A stretch of DNA of 46,799 nt from Jiella endophytica (lineage in GTDB: Bacteria > Pseudomonadota > Alphaproteobacteria > Rhizobiales > Rhizobiaceae). Positions 17,587 to 26,180 of the stretch are shown here, piece by piece. The DNA lies in assembly GCF_004519335.1 (NCBI RefSeq), contig NZ_SOZD01000014.1, positions 1-46,799 on the forward strand, in the 5' to 3' direction. A program made the position numbers and the translations under genes. Position 1 is the first letter of the stretch. The number at the start of each line of letters is the position of its first letter. The notes below the pieces were generated by a model. The model worked only from the letters and a program-made list of their open reading frames with translations. It made no database searches and was not told the origin of the DNA.

Positions 17587-18409
17587 GGTGAGCGGGCCGA
17601 GACCGGAGGGCGGCCGCGCCGGCACTGGTGAGGTCGCAGGGACCGCGGCAGGCGGCTCCGCCACGGCGGGCGAACAACCGACGTCTCGCGGCCGCTTTCT
17701 GACGGCGCTCGGCTTCTGCCTTCTCGGCATCGCCATCCTCTTCGGCCTCGGCACCTGGCAGGTCGAGCGGCTGTTCTGGAAGGAAGGCCTCCTCGCCGAA
17801 ATCGACCAGCGCACCCATCAGGCGCCGGTGGGGATCGATGCGCTTCGCAAGCGCTTTGCCGCGGGCGAGCCGGTCGAATACGCGCCTGTCACCGTGACCG
17901 GTCGGTTCCTCAACGATGACGAGCGCTATTTCCTGTCGACGAATGAGGGCCAGGCCGGCTGGAACGTCTATACGCCGCTCGTCCTTGCCGGCGGCGATGT
18001 CGTCTTCGTCAATCGCGGCTTCGTGCCCTATGAACTGCGCGATCCGGCAAGGCGAAGGGCGGGCCAGCCGGAGGCGGAGGTCACCGTCACCGGTCTTGCC
18101 CGGGTGCCGCCACGGGAAAAGCCGAGCTATTTCACGCCCGACAATGCGCCGAAGAAGGACGAGTTCTACTGGCAGGACCTTTCGGCGATGGCCGAGGGTG
18201 TCGCAATTCCCGAGGGCGGCGCGCTCGTGCCGTTCTTCGTCGATGCCGGACCCGGCAAGGCCGAGGGCGGCTGGCCGGTCGGCGGTGTCACCGTCGTCTC
18301 GCTGCCCAACGACCATCTGCAATATGCCGTCACCTGGTACGGGCTCTGCCTCGTTCTTTGCGTCATGACGGTGCTGATGATCCTGCGGCGATATCGCCGC
18401 CCTGCTTGA
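17576..18409 (+). CDS. surf1: SURF1-family cytochrome oxidase assembly protein
   Basis: 277 residues from GTG 17576, overlapping the DUF983 stop by 11 bases. After an unusual Gly/Ala-rich cytoplasmic extension (residues 1-38), a membrane helix ([26 protein letters not shown]) carries the SURF1 signature GTWQ. A periplasmic domain follows with [27 protein letters not shown] and FFVDAG. A C-terminal helix begins [17 protein letters not shown], where [13 protein letters not shown] is also typical. SURF1 helps place heme a3 in subunit I. Its stop codon overlaps a probable promoter for ispH. Confidence 0.95.
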   Translation: MANKVSGPRPEGGRAGTGEVAGTAAGGSATAGEQPTSRGRFLTALGFCLLGIAILFGLGTWQVERLFWKEGLLAEIDQRTHQAPVGIDALRKRFAAGEPVEYAPVTVTGRFLNDDERYFLSTNEGQAGWNVYTPLVLAGGDVVFVNRGFVPYELRDPARRRAGQPEAEVTVTGLARVPPREKPSYFTPDNAPKKDEFYWQDLSAMAEGVAIPEGGALVPFFVDAGPGKAEGGWPVGGVTVVSLPNDHLQYAVTWYGLCLVLCVMTVLMILRRYRRPA

Positions 18410-18433
18410 CAGTGCGGGGGCGGATGCCTTCAT
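18405..18433 (+). promoter_or_regulatory. Candidate promoter for ispH
   Basis: CTTGAC (18405-18410, also a perfect TTGACA at 18406-18411) is followed after 17 bases by CTTCAT (18428-18433). That fits the rhizobial CTTGAC-N17-CTATAT pattern with two mismatches in the -10. The -35 overlaps the surf1 stop codon. The ispH start is 62 bases downstream. Confidence 0.5.
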
Positions 18434-18494
18434 TCGCACCGTCGGCGAACCCGCAGCACGCCGGCCCGACCATCCCAGCGACCTTGGAGATTTC

Positions 18495-19505
18495 GTGTCC
18501 TTCCTCGCGCCGACCAAGCCGAAGCTGACCCTGCGCCTGTGCGAGCCGCGCGGCTTTTGCGCCGGCGTCGACCGGGCGATCCAGATCGTCGTCCTGGCGC
18601 TGAAGAAATACGGCGCCCCGGTCTATGTCCGCCACGAGATCGTCCATAACAAATATGTGGTCGACGGCCTGCGCGAGATGGGTGCCGTCTTCGTCAGGGA
18701 GCTCGACGAGGTTCCCGACGACGGCCAGCCGGTGGTGTTCTCCGCCCATGGCGTGCCGAAGTCGGTGCCGGCGGCGGCGGCGAGCCGCGAGATGCTCTAT
18801 CTCGACGCCACCTGCCCGCTGGTCTCCAAGGTCCACAAGCAGGCGATGCTGCACGTGAAACGCGGCCGCCATGTCGTGCTGATCGGCCATCGCGGCCATC
18901 CGGAAGTGGTCGGCACCATGGGCCAGCTTGCGCCGGGCACCGTCAGCCTCGTCGAGACCGTCGAGGACGTCGCGGCCTTCACGCCCGAAGATCCAGACGC
19001 GCTCGGCTTCGTTACCCAGACGACGCTGTCGCTGGACGACACCGCCGACATCGTGAAGGCGCTGCAGGCAAAGTTCCCGGCAATGACCGCTCCCTCGTCG
19101 GAATCGATCTGCTATGCGACCACCAACCGCCAGGAGGCGGTGAAGGCCTCGGCGGCGGGGACCGACCTCTTCCTCATCGTCGGCGCGCCGAATTCGTCGA
19201 ATTCCAAGCGCCTCGTCGAGGTCGCCGAGCGGGCGGGCTCGGCGCGCGGCGTGCTCGTCCAGGGGCCGGAGGAGATCCCCTTCGACGCGCTTACGGGCGA
19301 TCACCCGGTGGTCGCGATGTCGGCGGGCGCCTCGGCTCCGGAAGTGCTGGTCGATGCGATCATCGCCGCGCTTCGAGATCGCTTCGAAGTGGTGATCGAC
19401 CTCGTCCGGACCGCCGAGGAAAACGAAAACTTCCCGGTGATGCGCTCGCTCCGCGACGTTCCCCTGACGGTGGCCGACATGGCCTTCGTCAATGGCGGGG
19501 CCTGA
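18495..19505 (+). CDS. ispH: 4-hydroxy-3-methylbut-2-enyl diphosphate reductase
   Basis: 336 residues from GTG 18495 with GGAG at 18486-18489. IspH catalyses the last step of the non-mevalonate isoprenoid pathway and uses a [4Fe-4S] cluster. The three cluster cysteines are in [24 protein letters not shown] and [13 protein letters not shown]. Also present are the substrate His residues in YVRHEIVHN and GHRGHPEV, the [11 protein letters not shown] segment, and [12 protein letters not shown] near the C-terminus. Standard length. It lies downstream of the oxidase assembly genes as in other Rhizobiales and is followed closely by thrB. Confidence 0.97.
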   Translation: MSFLAPTKPKLTLRLCEPRGFCAGVDRAIQIVVLALKKYGAPVYVRHEIVHNKYVVDGLREMGAVFVRELDEVPDDGQPVVFSAHGVPKSVPAAAASREMLYLDATCPLVSKVHKQAMLHVKRGRHVVLIGHRGHPEVVGTMGQLAPGTVSLVETVEDVAAFTPEDPDALGFVTQTTLSLDDTADIVKALQAKFPAMTAPSSESICYATTNRQEAVKASAAGTDLFLIVGAPNSSNSKRLVEVAERAGSARGVLVQGPEEIPFDALTGDHPVVAMSAGASAPEVLVDAIIAALRDRFEVVIDLVRTAEENENFPVMRSLRDVPLTVADMAFVNGGA

Positions 19506-19510
19506 CCGAC

Positions 19511-20509
19511 TTGGCCGTCTATACCGACGTCACAGAGCCGGAGCTCGCCGATTTCCTCGCCCGCTACGACCTCGGCGCGCTGTCGAGCTACAAGGGCATC
19601 GCCGAGGGGGTCGAGAATTCCAACTTCCTCCTGCGCACCACTTCGGGCACCTACATCCTGACGCTCTACGAGCGGCGGGTGAACCGCGCCGACCTGCCCT
19701 TCTTCGTCGGGCTGATGGAGCATCTCGCCGAAGCCGGCCTCTCCTGCCCGCTGCCGGTCCACGACCGGGATGGCAATGCCCTCGGCGAACTCTCCGGCCG
19801 ACCGGCGGCGATCTTCACCTTTCTCGACGGCATGTGGACGCGGCGGCCCGGCCCCGCGGAGTGCCGCGCCGTCGGCGTCGCGCTCGCCCGCATGCACGAG
19901 GCCGCGGCGAATTTTCCGCTGACTCGGCAGAACGGCCTTGCACCGGGCGACTGGCGCCCGCTCTATGAGAGCTGCAACGGCCGCGCCGACGAGGTCGAGC
20001 CGGGGCTGTCGGCGGAGATCGAGGCGGAGCTTGCCGATTTCGAGGCGCGCTGGCCGGCCGATCTGCCATGGGGCGTCATCCATGCCGACCTCTTTCCCGA
20101 CAACGTCTTCTTCCTTGCCGGCGAACTGTCGGGCCTGATCGATTTCTACTTCGCCTGCAACGACCTCCTCGCCTATGACCTCGCGATCACGCTCGGCGCC
20201 TGGTGCTTCGAGCAGGACGGCTCCTACAACGTCACCAAGGGGCGGGCGCTGATGGCCGGCTACGCCTCTGTGCGGCCGCTGGAGGAGGCGGAATACGAGA
20301 GCCTGCCGATGCTCTGCCGCGGCGCTGCGATGCGCTTCATGCTGACGAGGCTGTACGACTGGCTGACCGTGCCGGACGACAGCTTCGTCACCAAGAAGGA
20401 CCCGCGGGAATATCTGAGGAAGCTGCGCTTCCACCGCGGCGTCCGCGATGCCTCGGAATACGGGCTTGAAAGGGCTGCGGTGACGCGGCCGGCGAAAGGA
20501 ATGGCATGA
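19511..20509 (+). CDS. thrB: Homoserine kinase (APH-fold, ThrB)
   Basis: 332 residues from TTG 19511, five bases after the ispH stop. It uses the aminoglycoside-phosphotransferase fold found in rhizobial homoserine kinases, not the GHMP fold of E. coli ThrB. The catalytic loop is [15 protein letters not shown] (HxDxxxxN) and the metal site is [18 protein letters not shown]. The N-terminal lobe has [18 protein letters not shown] and a Lys/Leu-rich beta sheet. It phosphorylates homoserine in threonine synthesis. The 3' end overlaps rnhA by 4 bases (ATGA), a known rhizobial gene pair. Confidence 0.93.
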   Translation: MAVYTDVTEPELADFLARYDLGALSSYKGIAEGVENSNFLLRTTSGTYILTLYERRVNRADLPFFVGLMEHLAEAGLSCPLPVHDRDGNALGELSGRPAAIFTFLDGMWTRRPGPAECRAVGVALARMHEAAANFPLTRQNGLAPGDWRPLYESCNGRADEVEPGLSAEIEAELADFEARWPADLPWGVIHADLFPDNVFFLAGELSGLIDFYFACNDLLAYDLAITLGAWCFEQDGSYNVTKGRALMAGYASVRPLEEAEYESLPMLCRGAAMRFMLTRLYDWLTVPDDSFVTKKDPREYLRKLRFHRGVRDASEYGLERAAVTRPAKGMA

Positions 20510-20979
20510 GCGAGGCCGGCGACCGGGTCGAGATCTTCACCGACGGGGCCTGTTCGGGTAATCCGGGCCCCGGCGGCTGGGGTGCCATCCTGCGCTTCAG
20601 GGGCAACGAGAAGGAGCTCTCCGGCGGCGAGGCGGTGACGACCAACAACCGCATGGAGCTGCTGGCGGCGATCGAGGCGCTGAAGGCGCTGAAGCGCGCC
20701 TGCGCCATCGACCTCTATTCCGATTCGTCCTATCTTCGCGACGGCATCACCAAGTGGATCTTCGGCTGGAAGAAGAAGGGCTGGAAGACCGCCGACGGCA
20801 AGCCGGTGAAGAACGTCGAGCTTTGGCAGGCGCTGGAGGAGGAGAAGGACCGCCACGACGTGACCTTCCACTGGGTCCGCGGCCATGCCGGCCACCCGGA
20901 GAACGAACGGGCCGACGCGCTGGCAAGGGCCGGCATGGAGCCCTTCAAGAAGAAGCGCGGTGCCGCCGCGGCGGGCTGA
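20506..20979 (+). CDS. rnhA: Ribonuclease HI
   Basis: 157 residues. All four catalytic acids are visible: Asp in [17 protein letters not shown], Glu in [13 protein letters not shown], Asp in [13 protein letters not shown], and Asp in [10 protein letters not shown], with the active-site His in WVRGHAGH. It removes the RNA strand of RNA-DNA hybrids. ATG 20506 overlaps the thrB TGA, so translation is probably coupled. The basic handle ([21 protein letters not shown]) is present, as in E. coli RNase HI. Confidence 0.97.
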   Translation: MSEAGDRVEIFTDGACSGNPGPGGWGAILRFRGNEKELSGGEAVTTNNRMELLAAIEALKALKRACAIDLYSDSSYLRDGITKWIFGWKKKGWKTADGKPVKNVELWQALEEEKDRHDVTFHWVRGHAGHPENERADALARAGMEPFKKKRGAAAAG

Positions 20980-21008
20980 TCCGGCGGCAAGTCCGCCCGC
21001 GCGCAGCC

Positions 21009-21124
21009 AGTGGTTCAATTCTGACATTTGCGTCCGTCCTGCATCGGGCTCGTGACAAATGTCGGAATCGAGAACCACTCGGTAAATCTCTGTTCTGGTG
21101 CAGCTTTTGAATTTGCTCCACCAG
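21009..21124 (+). promoter_or_regulatory. Two consecutive hairpins in the leader of the cyclase gene
   Basis: In the 246-base gap after rnhA, the segment at 21009-21030 (AGTGGTTC...GACATTTG) pairs with 21056-21079 (CAAATGTC...GAACCACT). The arms are imperfect, about 22-24 bases with a 25-base loop. A second hairpin pairs CTGGTGCAGC (21095-21104) with GCTCCACCAG (21115-21124), 9 of 10 bases. No U-tract follows. The cyclase ATG is 102 bases downstream. This may be a structured leader, a regulatory RNA or a small palindromic element. Confidence 0.6.
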
Positions 21125-21225
21125 CCGACGCAGGCCGCCTTGAATGGGCCCGGCTGCTCGTCCATCTGTCGGACGGTTGCGCACCGCTTTGCGGTCATTT
21201 CGAAATTGCGAGGAAAGGGGCCGCG

Positions 21226-22455
21226 ATGGGGCTCGCCGATCAGGTCAATGAGTGGCTTCTGAGCGAAGCCCTGGGCGAGCCGAAGCTCGAGACCCTTTTC
21301 TATCGGCTCTGCATGAAACTGCTCGGTATCGGCGTGCCGATCTCGCGGGCGCGGCTCAACTGGCCAACCCTGCATCCGCTGTTCCGCGCCGAGATGATCT
21401 CCTGGCAGCGCCATGCCGAAGAGGCGACGCTCGACCACTTCAACCATCAGGACACGAACAGCGAGGCCTGGCAGGCGAGCCCGCTGCGGCACATGCTCGA
21501 ACACGACCTGAAGATCCTGCGCCGCCGGCTGACCGGGCCGGGCAAGCTCGTCGATTTCCGGCTTTTGGAGGAACTCGCGGGAGAGGGCTACACCGACTAT
21601 CTGGCGCTGCGCACGGAGTTCAAGCAGGCGGGCAAGGGCATCGAATCGAAGGGCTCGGGCATTATCGTCATCTGGGCCTGCGACCGCGAAAACGGCTTCA
21701 CCGAGGAGGATCTCTCCGTCCTGCAGGAGATCCAGCGCAGCCTCGCCCTCGTCTGCAAGGCGATCATCCAGTCGCAGATCACCACCAACATCGTCGAGAC
21801 CTATCTCGGCCGGCAGGCCGGGCGGAGCGTGCTGGAGGGCAACATCCGGCTCGGCGACGGCGCCAAGACCAAGGCACTGGTCTGGTATTCCGACATGCGC
21901 GGCTCGACCCACCTGACTTCGGTGCTGCCGAGCGACGAGTTCCTGGCGCTCCTCAACGACTATTTCGAATGCGCCGCGCGTCCGGCGATCCTTGCCGGCG
22001 GCGAAGTGCTCGCCTTCATCGGCGACGCGGTCCTGGTGGTCTTCCCGCTCGAGGATCTGAGCCAGAAGGCGGCTTTGACCGGCAGGGTGCTCGATGCCGT
22101 CTCGAAATCCTTCGAGATGCGCGACACCGTCAACGAGGAACGGCGCAAAACAGGGCTCGAGGAGATCCACTTCGGCATCGGGCTCAATATCGGCGAGGTG
22201 GTGTTCGGCAATATCGGCGTGCCGGAGCGGCTTGCCTTCACGGTGATCGGTTCGACCGTCACCGAGGTGGAGCGCATCGAGAAGCTGACCAAGAGCGTCG
22301 CCAGCAACGTGCTCGCGACGAGCCAGGTGGCCAATCTCCTGCCGGGCCGCTGGGCCTCCGTCGGCGCCCATGCGGTCGACGGCGTCGACAATCCGATGGA
22401 GCTCTTCATGCCGCTCGACTGCGGCAAGGCCGTCCTGAAGATGGCGGCGGAGTAG
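21226..22455 (+). CDS. Class III adenylate/guanylate cyclase-like protein with altered active site
   Basis: 409 residues from ATG 21226 (GAGGAAAGGGG upstream); the longer reading from 21028 runs through the leader hairpins. The N-terminal half is a GAF-like region (about 1-205: LFYRLCMKLLGIGVPISRA, then IIVIWACDRENGFTEEDL) of a type common in rhizobial cyclases. The cyclase domain spans about 215-400. Metal aspartates are kept as Asp223 (WYSDMRGST) and Asp267 (FIGDAVLVVFP), and the transition-state Arg350 is kept. The purine-contacting Lys of EVLKFIGD is Ala263 here, and the catalytic Asn of the GxTVN motif is Thr346 (GSTVTEVER). The product may therefore be unusual or the enzyme weak. No membrane helix. 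Confidence 0.85.
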   Translation: MGLADQVNEWLLSEALGEPKLETLFYRLCMKLLGIGVPISRARLNWPTLHPLFRAEMISWQRHAEEATLDHFNHQDTNSEAWQASPLRHMLEHDLKILRRRLTGPGKLVDFRLLEELAGEGYTDYLALRTEFKQAGKGIESKGSGIIVIWACDRENGFTEEDLSVLQEIQRSLALVCKAIIQSQITTNIVETYLGRQAGRSVLEGNIRLGDGAKTKALVWYSDMRGSTHLTSVLPSDEFLALLNDYFECAARPAILAGGEVLAFIGDAVLVVFPLEDLSQKAALTGRVLDAVSKSFEMRDTVNEERRKTGLEEIHFGIGLNIGEVVFGNIGVPERLAFTVIGSTVTEVERIEKLTKSVASNVLATSQVANLLPGRWASVGAHAVDGVDNPMELFMPLDCGKAVLKMAAE

Positions 22456-22459
22456 CTAC

Positions 22460-22561
22460 AGCATCGGCCCGAAAATCGGAATCGATTTTCTCAAAAGCGC
22501 GATGCGGTGATTCAATACCTTAGAACGTCCTTTGTGCGTCCATTCGGACGCACAGTCGTCT
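22460..22561. repeat. 102-bp two-hairpin dispersed repeat, copy 2
   Basis: Same length and order as the copy at 8703: AGCATCGGCCCGAAAATCGG, then ATCGATTTTC, then the GTGCGTCC-ATTC-GGACGCAC hairpin at 22534-22553, ending in CTA. It starts five bases after the cyclase stop and lies between convergent genes. The final CTA overlaps the TAG stop of the phosphatase gene (22560-22562), so part of that gene's end is made of the repeat. Confidence 0.85.
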
Positions 22562-23075
22562 AAAGCGTCAGCGGCAGGACGAAGGGCGTGCCGGCAAAGG
22601 CGTTTTCGCCGCGGCCGATCGCCTCGATCGCCGCCACCATCCTGCCGCCTCTCTGAAGCTTTTCGTCGGCAAGCGCCACCAGCCGCGGATTGGGCGTCGC
22701 CGAAGGCGAGCGGCGGCGCAGCTCCTTTGCCAGCAGCGCCTCGTCGAGATCCGGATTGATCGCGATGGCGAGGATGTAGGCGGCCGCCGTCGAGCGGCTG
22801 ATCCCCGCCCAGCAGTGGATCGCCAGCGGCGTGTCGCGGCGCCAGCCCTCGCCGAAGGCGATCAGCTGGTCGAGATGATCGGCGGACGGGGCGGTGAAGC
22901 CCTCCATCGGCGCGGCGATGTCGTTGAAGCCGAGAAACAGATGCCGCGGCGCCTCGATGGTCGCCGGCCGCTCGACCGCCGTCTCGGCATTGATCAGCGT
23001 GACAAGATCGAGGGCGCCGTGTTCGGCGACCGTCTTCGGCATGTCGGCAAGGGACGAGACGACGAGATAGCTCAT
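22560..23075 (-). CDS. Protein tyrosine phosphatase-like protein
   Basis: 171 residues. The signature CX5R loop is HCWAGISRSTAAAYILA (about residues 87-103), with the catalytic Cys and Arg in place. The general acid is likely the Asp of FNDIAAPMEG. It resembles a rhizobial group of short, soluble dual-specificity or tyrosine phosphatases that open with SYLVVSSLADMPKTV. Substrate unknown. Start ATG 23075. It stands alone, 62 bases downstream of the HD hydrolase gene on the same strand. Its last codons lie at the edge of the dispersed repeat. Confidence 0.85.
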   Translation of the reverse strand: MSYLVVSSLADMPKTVAEHGALDLVTLINAETAVERPATIEAPRHLFLGFNDIAAPMEGFTAPSADHLDQLIAFGEGWRRDTPLAIHCWAGISRSTAAAYILAIAINPDLDEALLAKELRRRSPSATPNPRLVALADEKLQRGGRMVAAIEAIGRGENAFAGTPFVLPLTL

Positions 23076-23137
23076 GGCGACGCTATGTAGGCGGTTTGCG
23101 GGTGGGATGCCAGCGCTTGGGCGCTGCTCATGACGCC

Positions 23138-23839
23138 TCAGCGCGCCTGCGGGACGGCCGGTTGCGATGCGGCGGGATCCTTTGCCACGGCCGCCGGACG
23201 GCCCTCGGCGGCCGTCAGTTCCGCGTCGAGGGCGGCGAAGCGGTCGAGGAAGGCCGTCTCCATCGCGGTTGCCGGCAGCGGCGCAAATTCCTCCGGGCTG
23301 CAGGCGGCATCGCCCGGTTCGCCGAAGAACTTCGCCGCTTCCTTGCGGGCGAACCCCGCCAGCAGCGTCGCCTCGAAATAGGCCGAGACCCGGTCGGCTG
23401 CCTTGATCGCCTTCTCGACCGCCGCCGGCAGCGATCCCGGCAGGCCGAAGCGCATGTGGATCGCCGCCTGCAGCCGTTTTTCCACCGCCTTGTAGTCGCC
23501 GCCCATCACCGCCTTGAAGGGCGAGATCATGTCGCCGACGACGTATTCCGGGCCGTCATGAAGGAGCGCCGCCATGCGCCAGCGCGGGTCGGGCTCCTTG
23601 GTTGCGACCAGCCGCTCGACGATCAGCGAGTGCTGGGCGACGGAAAAGGCATAGTCGCCCCGGGTCTGGCCGTTCCACCTTGCGACACGGGCAAGCCCGT
23701 GGGCGATATCGGATATCTCGACGTCGAGGGGCGAGGGATCGAGGAGGTCGAGCCGCCGGCCGGACAGCATGCGCTGCCAGACGCGCGGCGCCGCCTGCGT
23801 TGAGCTCTTGCGCGGCGGCATGCGTCGCGTCCCGCTCAC
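23138..23839 (-). CDS. HD-domain hydrolase (YfbR-like)
   Basis: 233 residues from GTG 23839, overlapping the ygfZ stop as GTGA; an in-frame ATG 18 bases later is an alternative. The HD metal motifs are His in SVAQHSLIVERL and His-Asp in AALLHDGPEYVVGDMISPFK, with a later Asp in AIKAADRVSAYFEATLL. These match the YfbR-type 5'-nucleotidase group, which dephosphorylates deoxynucleoside monophosphates. Activity here is inferred from family. The last 25 residues are Ala/Pro-rich and not part of the domain. Confidence 0.85.
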   Translation of the reverse strand: MSGTRRMPPRKSSTQAAPRVWQRMLSGRRLDLLDPSPLDVEISDIAHGLARVARWNGQTRGDYAFSVAQHSLIVERLVATKEPDPRWRMAALLHDGPEYVVGDMISPFKAVMGGDYKAVEKRLQAAIHMRFGLPGSLPAAVEKAIKAADRVSAYFEATLLAGFARKEAAKFFGEPGDAACSPEEFAPLPATAMETAFLDRFAALDAELTAAEGRPAAVAKDPAASQPAVPQAR

Positions 23840-24702
23840 GTCGCGTCGCCGGCCGCGTCGGTCTCCGCCGGGGCCTCGGGGATGACGTAGCCGGCATAAG
23901 GCGGGATATCCAGCGCCACCGGAACGCCCTCGACGCTCAGCGCCGCGTCCTTCGCCGCTGCTGCCGCGAGCCGGTCGATCCTCACCAACGCGAGCCCGCG
24001 GTCATCCTCGATCGAGAGGATCTCGCCGATCGCCCGGTCGCCGGCGCGGATCTCCGAATTGGCGACCAGCGGCGCCTCGCCGGTGACCAGCATCAGCCGC
24101 CGGCGCGCGGTGCCGCGGTGCTGCATGCGCGACACCACCTCCTGGCCGACGAAACAGCCCTTCCTGAAGGATACGCCGCCGTCGAAATCCATCAGCACGT
24201 CATGCGGAAAGACCTCGGAGGCGCCATAGTCCTCGCCGATCTCGGCAACGCCCGAGCGGATGCGCAGGGATCGGAACGCCTCGGCCGAAACCTTCTCCGC
24301 TCCGTCCGGGGCCCCGTCATAGAGGCGGAAGACCGGCTGGCCGGCAAACCGCCGGTCGGCAGGGCCTCGCGCGTCCTCCGCCGCGCCCCAGAGGGCGACG
24401 ACCGGCTCCTCGCTCTCCTCGATGGCGATCTTGCGGCGCAGCCGGTAGAGCGTCAGCCGCTTCTTCAGATCCGCCCGCATCGCCCTTGCCATGTCGAGCC
24501 GGAAGCCGTCTGCGATCCGGCTGAGGAGGAAAGCGAACATCACCTTGCCCTGCGGGGTGAGAAGCGCCGCGGGGGTGACCGCCGCTTCGCTCACCGCGCC
24601 GATGTCGGCGGTCAGAAGGTTCTGCAGAAAATCCTCCGTCTCGGGGCCGGTGAGATGCAGCGTCGCGCGCTCTTCAAGCAGGGCATAAGGCATGGGGATC
24701 AC
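23836..24702 (-). CDS. ygfZ: YgfZ/GcvT-type folate-binding protein
   Basis: 288 residues. The diagnostic motif is KGCFVGQEVVSRMQHRGTARRRL (about residues 183-205), where the Cys is the conserved redox-active residue. The N-terminus LEERATLHLTGPETEDFLQNLLTADI and LLTPQGKVMFAFLL fit the GcvT-like fold. YgfZ proteins support Fe-S enzyme assembly or repair with tetrahydrofolate. ATG 24702; a second ATG three codons in (MPYALLEE) could be the true start. It begins an operon of two with the HD gene. Confidence 0.92.
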   Translation of the reverse strand: MIPMPYALLEERATLHLTGPETEDFLQNLLTADIGAVSEAAVTPAALLTPQGKVMFAFLLSRIADGFRLDMARAMRADLKKRLTLYRLRRKIAIEESEEPVVALWGAAEDARGPADRRFAGQPVFRLYDGAPDGAEKVSAEAFRSLRIRSGVAEIGEDYGASEVFPHDVLMDFDGGVSFRKGCFVGQEVVSRMQHRGTARRRLMLVTGEAPLVANSEIRAGDRAIGEILSIEDDRGLALVRIDRLAAAAAKDAALSVEGVPVALDIPPYAGYVIPEAPAETDAAGDAT

Positions 24703-25153
24703 TCGTCGCGGGTCGAGTTCGGCGCAGCACCGAGAGTCGCGGAAGGCGCATCGGGCTGCATGTCACCTACCTATGACGGCGGGCGCGGCGCGACAAGCGA
24801 AGGGCGCCGAAGCCTGCTTCCGTCGGCGGCGAACGCTCAGTGCACCGCAAGTCCAATGGGATACTCAGGGACGGGCCAATTCGTCGAACAAGCGCATCAT
24901 GCCTTCCGAGAATTGACGCGGATTTTTTGACCAATCCCGTAAGCCTGAGCGCCTTTCTATCGAGATTTCCGTAACCCTTTCCGTGCTTTATGCGCCCTCC
25001 GAAGGTCGGCGTAAGAGCTTCTTCACCCCGAGGGGCAAGACTTCCCAGCGAACCGGCATGAAGCCGGCGACGACAAGGGCCGGCGCCGCCGCAGCACGAT
25101 CACGCGTTTCATTCCCAGGCGTTGCCGACCGGCCCCGAAAAGGGAGACGAGGC
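24703..25153. other. Gene-free gap between ygfZ and the accessory region
   Basis: 451 bases between the divergent starts of ygfZ (minus) and the small ORF at 25154 (plus). There is an AT-richer patch at 24905-24990 with TTGACG (24913) and TTGACC (24927), plausible promoter parts, but no -10 box sits at the right spacing. Short ORFs here are Arg/Ser-rich and do not resemble proteins. No RNA gene or riboswitch was recognised. Confidence 0.4.
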
Positions 25154-25414
25154 ATGTCCGACTGGTTCTTTCATCGCGGCATTCCGGTGATGGGCGAGAA
25201 ACCCGCCTTCAAGGCGCCGCGCGGCAATCGCAGCATCGAGAGGCTGGCGATCTATGCGCCCCAGCCGGCGGATGCGGCGTCCGGTGCGAAGCGTAACAAG
25301 CGCGCAATCTCTGCCGGCGAATGGCTGCCCCATTGCGACAGGCGCCTCAGGCAACTGGCGCGCCGCACCCGGGCGGCAGCTCCCGAAATCTCCGGTTCGA
25401 GCCGCCGCCCATAG
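25154..25414 (+). CDS. Small hypothetical protein (uncertain)
   Basis: 86 residues from ATG 25154, preceded by AGGGAGACGAGG, a good ribosome site. I do not recognise it. The first half (MSDWFFHRGIPVMGEKPAFK, then SIERLAIYAPQ) has protein-like composition; the second half is Arg/Ala-rich and may not be coding. No signal peptide or membrane helix. It lies 97 bases before the cupin gene. The call rests only on the ribosome site and the quality of the first 45 residues. Confidence 0.3.
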   Translation: MSDWFFHRGIPVMGEKPAFKAPRGNRSIERLAIYAPQPADAASGAKRNKRAISAGEWLPHCDRRLRQLARRTRAAAPEISGSSRRP

Positions 25415-25511
25415 GCTTGGGGACGCTCTCGAAGGCCGACACTCTCATGGCTGCCCCTTTGCCGCCCCGGCGCTATCTCCAGGCGATCGATCCTGGCGCA
25501 GGGAGGCTTCC

Positions 25512-26033
25512 ATGAATGCGATCAAGGCTGTCGTCGACCCGACGACGCTCGAACTCGACGAGTGGCAGAAGGGCAGCCTCTATGGCGGGCGCGACGCCTC
25601 CTTCGGCGAGCTGCTCGGCCTTGCCGACCTTGGCATCCGCTATTGCGAGGTGCCGCCCGGCAAGTCCGCCTGTCCCTTCCACAACCATCATGTCGAGGAC
25701 GAGCTCTATGTCCTCCTCGAAGGCGAGGGTGAATACCGCTTCGGCACGACCCGCCAAGGAGCCAAGGCCGGCGACGTTCTCGCCGCACCGGCGGGCGGGC
25801 CGGAAACCGCCCACCAGCTGATCAACACCGGCGCGGGGCCGCTGCGCTATCTGGTGGTCTCGTCGATGGCGAATACCGAGATCTGCGAATATCCCGATTC
25901 CGGCAAATTCCTGGTGGAGACGAAGCGCCATCGTACCGACGCTTCTGGTTTCCGCGTTATGCACAGGCCGACGCCCTCGCTTCCCTATTGGGAGGACGAG
26001 CCAGGCGCGGAGGAGAGCGGCGGGACGGGCTGA
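25512..26033 (+). CDS. Cupin-domain protein
   Basis: 173 residues from ATG 25512, with GGGAGG five bases upstream. One conserved cupin barrel covers about residues 40-125: motif 1 is CPFHNHHVEDELYVLLEGEGEY (metal His, His and Glu), and motif 2 is GDVLAAPAGGPETAHQLINTG with its His. YCEVPPGKSACPFHNHH is typical of a proteobacterial single-cupin group of unknown substrate. It probably binds a divalent metal in the cytoplasm. The C-terminal tail (TPSLPYWEDEP) is also seen in that group. It stands alone between an uncertain small ORF and the ankyrin gene. Confidence 0.85.
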   Translation: MNAIKAVVDPTTLELDEWQKGSLYGGRDASFGELLGLADLGIRYCEVPPGKSACPFHNHHVEDELYVLLEGEGEYRFGTTRQGAKAGDVLAAPAGGPETAHQLINTGAGPLRYLVVSSMANTEICEYPDSGKFLVETKRHRTDASGFRVMHRPTPSLPYWEDEPGAEESGGTG

Positions 26034-26180
26034 ACCATCCAGGGCAACGCCCGCCGAGCTGGTCCCGCGCCCAAGCCTCCCGCAGGCCGTCCGATTGCCA
26101 CCCGCCGGGGGCGCCCGCCCGGCTGGAAGCGCGGGCCCGCCGCGACATATGGCGCCATTCGTGACGACGAGGAGCTGCGC

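Noticed and set aside
24703-25153. Riboswitch or small RNA in the gap before the first cupin
   Set aside because: No recognisable conserved core or strong consecutive stems; only an AT-rich patch.
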